22,932 bases of DNA, from assembly GCA_000151295.1 (NCBI GenBank), contig GG745388.1, positions 56,830 to 79,761 of the forward strand. The letters are read 5' to 3'. The notes beneath the pieces were generated by a model. That model was not told where the DNA came from. It searched no databases and saw only the letters and a list, made by a program, of their open reading frames with translations. The position numbers and the translations under genes were made by a program. Shown in pieces: positions 19,208-22,932 of the stretch (its first letter is position 1; each line of letters opens with the position of its first letter). Source of the stretch: Allomyces macrogynus ATCC 38327. Lineage: Eukaryota > Blastocladiomycota > Blastocladiomycetes > Blastocladiales > Blastocladiaceae.

Positions 19208-19510
19208 ATTTGACGAGCGCTTGATCTGTGTTTTCTGCCTTGGGCTTTCAAAATTATGCCCTCGCGCTCACAGGATTCTCCCTGACTTATGAATGGCCTT
19301 CTTGTCTCCTGTTGTTCATATCCATTCCTTGCTTGGCGAGAGGGTCTCCGCACGTTTGCAACGACTTGTCGTTGAGTCTCAAAGAAAGTCATTTCTTCGT
19401 TCCACTCTGCCACCCATTTCCATCCCGCATCTCTTCAGTCTTGACCGATCAAGAGCGCCGTGACGAAGCGAATGCCCACGAACTAACAAAGCAAGCATCA
19501 AATTATTGCG
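19208..19510. other. Spacer between F-box/LRR copies 4 and 5
   Basis: About 300 bp, pyrimidine-rich, with CTTCAGTCTTGACC at ~19434 resembling the TTTCAGTCTTGCC upstream of copy 2. I see no CAAACCCTGACC element, gene or RNA. Confidence 0.4.
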
Positions 19511-20050
19511 ATGAGCACGACAAGCGCCGCTGTAACCTCCGCCACATCACCGAGTCGCGCAAGTCTCTTGTGGTTGCCGCAGGTCGTGCTCAACGTTTTG
19601 ATGCAGGAAGTGATGGCCATGCATAAGACCAAACTCAACGATGCGCGGCGTGACTTGCTTTTTCTTGCCCGCGCTGCTCCAGTCCTTTGTGCGATAGCTG
19701 CCCGTGCTGCCGTTGAGCATGCGTGCCCAAAACTCTTCTTCCCGCTACTGTGGCATCTTGGCGCGATCGGTTGCACAACCAACTCTCCTGTCCGGTATTC
19801 ATTCTCTCTTTCTGTCGGCGGCCTGGCATCCATGGAAGTCGACGACCCTGAGAGTGAGGTGCGCTAGTACATTGTCATGCCGCCGCGAGATGCGAGCCGC
19901 CATCTGTTTTCTGCACATCAACGAGCTTGAAACAGTCAAGGCGACCCGTCGCTGGGGCGCCGATGTGGTTCCGCATCGGTTTGACTTCATGCTGAGCTCA
20001 TGGATTTTGAAAATGAGGCGAGCGGTTTTCGCACTCCTTAATCTACAGCC
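19511..20050 (+). pseudogene. F-box/LRR-like copy 5, diverged 5' fragment with a nonsense codon
   Basis: From the ATG at 19511 a 118-codon frame reads LLWLPQVVLNVLMQEVMAM, then RRDLLFLARAAPVLCAIAAR. This corresponds to the family's F-box region and its RRDFVQLALAAPSLFAPAI block. TAG at 19865-19867 replaces the Trp of the family motif RKWYIVML (here VR-stop-YIVMPPRD), and homology continues past it. A further frame change leads to ETVKATRRWGADVVPHRFDF, and a stop follows by about 20054. There is no LRR half, and the copy ends against the 3' end of the KH-protein gene on the other strand. It is the most diverged copy, so its membership is less certain. Confidence 0.5.
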
Positions 20051-20076
20051 ATGAGCCCGCCATGCTTCCTCCTCTT

Positions 20077-22008
20077 TCACTTTGCATCCAATCGTCCCGC
20101 CGCCAAATCCTCGACCAGCTGGGTCAGCTGGTCCGCAACACGGTTCTGCATCGCATCAAACTCGCGGGCTATGCCCACGAGCAACTCCTCATTGCGCGTA
20201 GACAATGGTTGGTGCACTCCGGGCGGGACCACGCCGCGGTGCTGGTGCGCCTCAGCGAGCTCGCGCGGGTACCACAAATGCTTGGACGTGACAATCATGG
20301 ACGTGCCCGGCACAGCGCCCTCGTCAGGGCCATAGTTTGGAAGCAAGTTGCCGGTGCACGGCAAGTTCGTGAAGAGGCCAACCTTGACCATAAACTTGTT
20401 GTCGGGGCTCTGCAGCTTGACGTACGTGTTGTGCCTGAAGAGCAGCTCGTGCATGCCCAGCGGCGTCGCGACAAATGGCTCGACCTCGTCGCGGTCATGG
20501 AACAGACCGAGCTCCGGGTGTTGCGAGTCGGGCAAGAGCTCGTCAATGCGTTCATTGAGCGCATCGAGCAGTTCGCGGGCGTGGTCGTAATGGTCTTGGC
20601 CCACACAGTCGACGTACGGGTGTCGAACGACCTGCGTCAAGCGTGACGCGATCGACGCGCCGGGCGCGACAAGCGTGCACTTGGTGAGCGGGATCGACGT
20701 CTGCGTGACACCCTTGAGCGCAAACTGCGGCTCGTGCGTGACCATCGTGGGCTCGGCCAAGCCTGTGGCCGCGCTGTTGCTCACGAGTAGTTCGAGTGAC
20801 TGCATGATATGATCAATGTGCTGGGCCTCGCTCGTTTCGAGCTTGAACTCGGCGCGGTACCGCGTGCGCGGCATCAGTGGCAGCCCCGACAAATCGGCCT
20901 GCCAGTTGGCCGTGACCTTGGTACCGCGCGACACGACGCGGTAGTGCTGGTCGTGGATGAGCCAATCGAGAAGAAGCCCGCGAATTGCCGAGGGGAGCGC
21001 CGTGTGCAGCGACATGCGCACAGTGCGGTCAACGAGCGCGCGCGCGGCCGTACTGGCCGGAAAATGGCGCTTATTGGGACATATCGCCCATGACGGGTGC
21101 TCAATGGTCGTGAGCTCACTCGAACTCTGCATGCGCGACTCGGCAAAGAGGGGGGCGCCAAACCGGCCCTTGAGCTTGATTGGCGACATGTTCATGTCAT
21201 CGTCATGCGGGCCTATCGTGCCGTACCCAGCCGCGCGCAAATCGAGGGAAATCACAGCTTCATGCACCATTTGGCGGAGAACGCGGTCCTTGCTCTCAAT
21301 CGAGTTGCAAAATCCAGGCTGGTCGGCGTCGTCTTGCCCATCATTTGGGACAGAGCCCGTAACCGCATGAGCCAAGATAAAATACGGTGGCGGCGACTCG
21401 ACCGTCTGATGGAGCGGGAGCACAGCGAGTTCCGAGGCGTCGAGCGCACACCACTTGAGCGCGTCGTTTTTCTGGACGTGATGCAGAAGCGTGCGCATCG
21501 GCCGCGAGAGAGACGCGTCGGGTAAGAACGCGAGAAACCGGTCCTTGAAGCGCTGCAGCTGCCGCACGCGTTCTTGCGGCTCGCCCCGCCACCCGTACTG
21601 ACTCGACACAGACATTTCGGCCATGAGCGGTGGACCATCGTTGCCGAGCGACTCGCTCGCGTTGCGGTAGTACGGCAGCCTGCGCCCCGGCTGGCCGGCC
21701 AGATGCAGGTCGAGCGAGAGAGCAGGAAACTCGGCCTTGAGCGCGTTGATGGTCGCGGCTTTCTTGCCGATAATGAGACCCAACAAGTGGCCCGGGAACG
21801 CGGGCGACGTCCACAAAATATCGTCGCGCGACACATCGCGGGCCGCGGCAGCGAGAAACGGCGACTGAGACGACGGTACGAATGCGCCTCGAGCTTCAAA
21901 AGTAAGCCCGCGACCACGCCCGCGACCACGCCCGCGACCACGCCCGCGAGGTTGGCGCGAGGACGCTGGCGTCCATGGATTCCGATCGTGCGCGCTAGAG
22001 CCGAGCAT
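20077..22008 (-). CDS. KH-domain protein with RG-repeat N-terminus, function unknown
   Basis: An uninterrupted 643-residue frame on the minus strand, starting at cgaccATGctcgg. Residues 21-34 are seven RG dipeptides, encoded by a 12-bp tandem repeat. Residues ~70-102 (PGHLLGLIIGKKAATINALK) match the core of a KH RNA-binding domain, with the GxxG loop read here as GKKA. The remaining ~540 residues are well-behaved globular sequence that I cannot assign; CALDASELAVLPLH, HYRVVSRGTKVTANWQADL and YRAEFKLETSEAQHIDHIM are characteristic stretches. RG-rich and KH segments together suggest an RNA-binding role, which is inference. It is the only sizeable gene here without introns or breaks. Its 3' end converges on F-box/LRR copy 5, with about 25 bp between. 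Confidence 0.75.
   Translation of the reverse strand: MLGSSAHDRNPWTPASSRQPRGRGRGRGRGRGRGLTFEARGAFVPSSQSPFLAAAARDVSRDDILWTSPAFPGHLLGLIIGKKAATINALKAEFPALSLDLHLAGQPGRRLPYYRNASESLGNDGPPLMAEMSVSSQYGWRGEPQERVRQLQRFKDRFLAFLPDASLSRPMRTLLHHVQKNDALKWCALDASELAVLPLHQTVESPPPYFILAHAVTGSVPNDGQDDADQPGFCNSIESKDRVLRQMVHEAVISLDLRAAGYGTIGPHDDDMNMSPIKLKGRFGAPLFAESRMQSSSELTTIEHPSWAICPNKRHFPASTAARALVDRTVRMSLHTALPSAIRGLLLDWLIHDQHYRVVSRGTKVTANWQADLSGLPLMPRTRYRAEFKLETSEAQHIDHIMQSLELLVSNSAATGLAEPTMVTHEPQFALKGVTQTSIPLTKCTLVAPGASIASRLTQVVRHPYVDCVGQDHYDHARELLDALNERIDELLPDSQHPELGLFHDRDEVEPFVATPLGMHELLFRHNTYVKLQSPDNKFMVKVGLFTNLPCTGNLLPNYGPDEGAVPGTSMIVTSKHLWYPRELAEAHQHRGVVPPGVHQPLSTRNEELLVGIAREFDAMQNRVADQLTQLVEDLAAGRLDAK
21906..21949. 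repeat. 12-bp tandem repeat coding for RG dipeptides
   Basis: GCCCGCGACCAC is repeated three times plus a partial fourth unit on the plus strand. The unit is a multiple of three and lies inside the KH-protein gene, so copy-number change would lengthen or shorten the RG tract without a frameshift. Confidence 0.85.
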
Positions 22009-22206
22009 GGTCGTGATTGTAGATTGGTGAGCGTAGTGCGTGAAAGTGACGCGACGAGGAGCAATGGTAGGAAACAGAAAGGTGGAGAGAGGCCAGAAGA
22101 GGGGCTGTCAGCAACCTACAGGGCGGCCGTGGCCACGGTGGTGGCGTTGGCGTGTCCGCGTCTTGTCCCGTTCATGTCTGGCGTGGTGGCGGTGAGCAAC
22201 ATGTGA

Positions 22207-22897
22207 TCAATAAACATCAAACGATAACAACACACCGCACGACGGCAAGAACCACAGCAAAGAGACAAACAACAACGGCAAGCATGTAAATGACCCTCGT
22301 GCCTCAAATGGAAGTGCGGCCCACTTCACGATCATGCTTGGCAGCCTGCTGCGACGACAGGAAGCGCGCCATAGCGACATGCGCGTCCGCTGCAGCGCCA
22401 TCTTGATGTTGGCAATCCGCGCCATGCACTCGTCGGTCAGGCATGTCGGATTGGCTGATCCCAGTTGGCTCCAATATTGCGGTTGAAGCGAGCTGCCGAG
22501 CCGCACTGCCGCCTTCTGCCTAAGTAAACGAGGTGACGGGATCGGTCACGGCGACGGGAACTGGCATTGTTGCGACATCGTGGTTGGGCCACCGTGCGCA
22601 GTGCCACCGAGCGGGCCAAACAGGTCGTTGAGCACCACGTAGGTGGCTGACGGCACGCGATGGATGCTGCCCGAGCTCTTGGTGGCGGACCAACGCCGAT
22701 GACGAGCTCGTCAACGGGGGGGGGGGGGGGGGGGCTGTTGAGCGCGAGCAGAGCCTGCACTGATGACGCGCTTGGGCCGGTCTGCAATGCATCGTTTGTG
22801 CCAGTCGTGATCGCTGCAGCCAGAGCGTCATCTGGCACTGGCGCGGCCCGCCGCCGTCGCATTTTTGAACCATTACGGCCACGCTGTGATCCGCCAT
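22207..22897 (-). CDS. Hypothetical minus-strand gene, structure unresolved
   Basis: Several overlapping minus-strand frames look coding, but no single model joins them. From the 5' side: an ATG at 22897 (MADHSVAVMVQKC), then in another frame DDALAAAITTGTNDALQTGP and SASSVQALLALNS leading into a proline run made by the 19-C homopolymer. Next, in a third frame, come SSGSIHRVPSATYVVLNDLF and GPLGGTAHGGPTTMSQQ. Downstream, SSLQPQYWSQLGSANPTCL and ARIANIKMALQRTRMSLW belong to an open frame ending at 22207. An acceptor-like TTTACTTAG lies near 22520. Unknown introns and a miscounted homopolymer could both be involved. I recognise no family. Confidence 0.3.
22716..22734. repeat. Poly-G/poly-C homopolymer, 19 bases
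   Basis: Nineteen consecutive Gs on the plus strand. On the minus strand the run would code for proline within the hypothetical gene at the window's end. Runs this long are error-prone, so the frame across it cannot be trusted. Confidence 0.9.
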
Positions 22898-22932
22898 CTA
22901 CGCGTCACGGAGCGTTTCGTGTGAGTGTTATT

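Noticed and set aside
13754..19867. Reassignment of UAG to a sense codon (for example Trp) explaining in-frame TAGs
   Set aside because: Broken copies also contain frameshifts and TGA/TAA stops, TAG ends copy 4 at the expected C-terminus, and intact genes show no internal TAG. Pseudogenisation is simpler.
1..22932. tRNA, rRNA, CRISPR or transposon genes
   Set aside because: I found no cloverleaf with a GGTTCRAATCC-type box, no spaced direct-repeat array, and no transposase or reverse-transcriptase motif in any frame.

Overview
The window is nuclear DNA of a GC-rich eukaryote. Its genes are split by very short spliceosomal introns (thirteen modelled, 61-75 nt, mostly with GTACG donors). The content suggests an early-diverging, zoospore-forming fungus, most likely a Blastocladiomycete such as Allomyces or Catenaria. 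That placement is inference. It rests on the intron style, on a CYB5D1/FAP198-like gene (an axonemal protein expected only in flagellated lineages), on a Red5/ZC3H3-type zinc-finger gene, and on a local cluster of F-box/LRR-like paralogues. I ran no database search.

Layout. At 1-1259 (+) is the 3' part of a covalent-flavin amine oxidase of the sarcosine/pipecolate/fructosyl-amine oxidase family, ending in a peroxisomal PTS1 tripeptide. At 1490-6350 (+) is a seven-exon gene for a 1486-residue, ten-helix FtsX/MacB-type permease. Its long disordered N-terminal tail carries a PPxY and four NPF motifs. At 6517-7733 (-) is an unidentified, apparently broken gene. At 8859-9634 (-) is the CYB5D1 homologue, with one frameshift in a C4 run. 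At 10649-12929 (-) is a multi-exon ZC3H3/Red5-like CCCH zinc-finger gene, whose first exon is interrupted by a 100-N assembly gap.

From 13.2 to 20.05 kb (+) lies a row of five related F-box/LRR-like copies at different stages of decay. The first is nearly complete (one nonsense codon, one frameshift). The others are truncated, CpG-depleted or internally deleted. Three copies share a CAAACCCTGACC element 246-269 bp ahead of their start codons.

At 20077-22008 (-) is an intact single-exon gene for a KH-domain protein with an RG-repeat N-terminus. The last 700 bp hold a poorly resolved minus-strand hypothetical gene with a 19-G homopolymer.

The genes do not form a pathway. Apart from the tandem F-box/LRR family the neighbourhood looks like ordinary mixed gene order. 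Several breaks sit in homopolymers or near the gap, so draft-assembly errors must be separated from true pseudogenisation.
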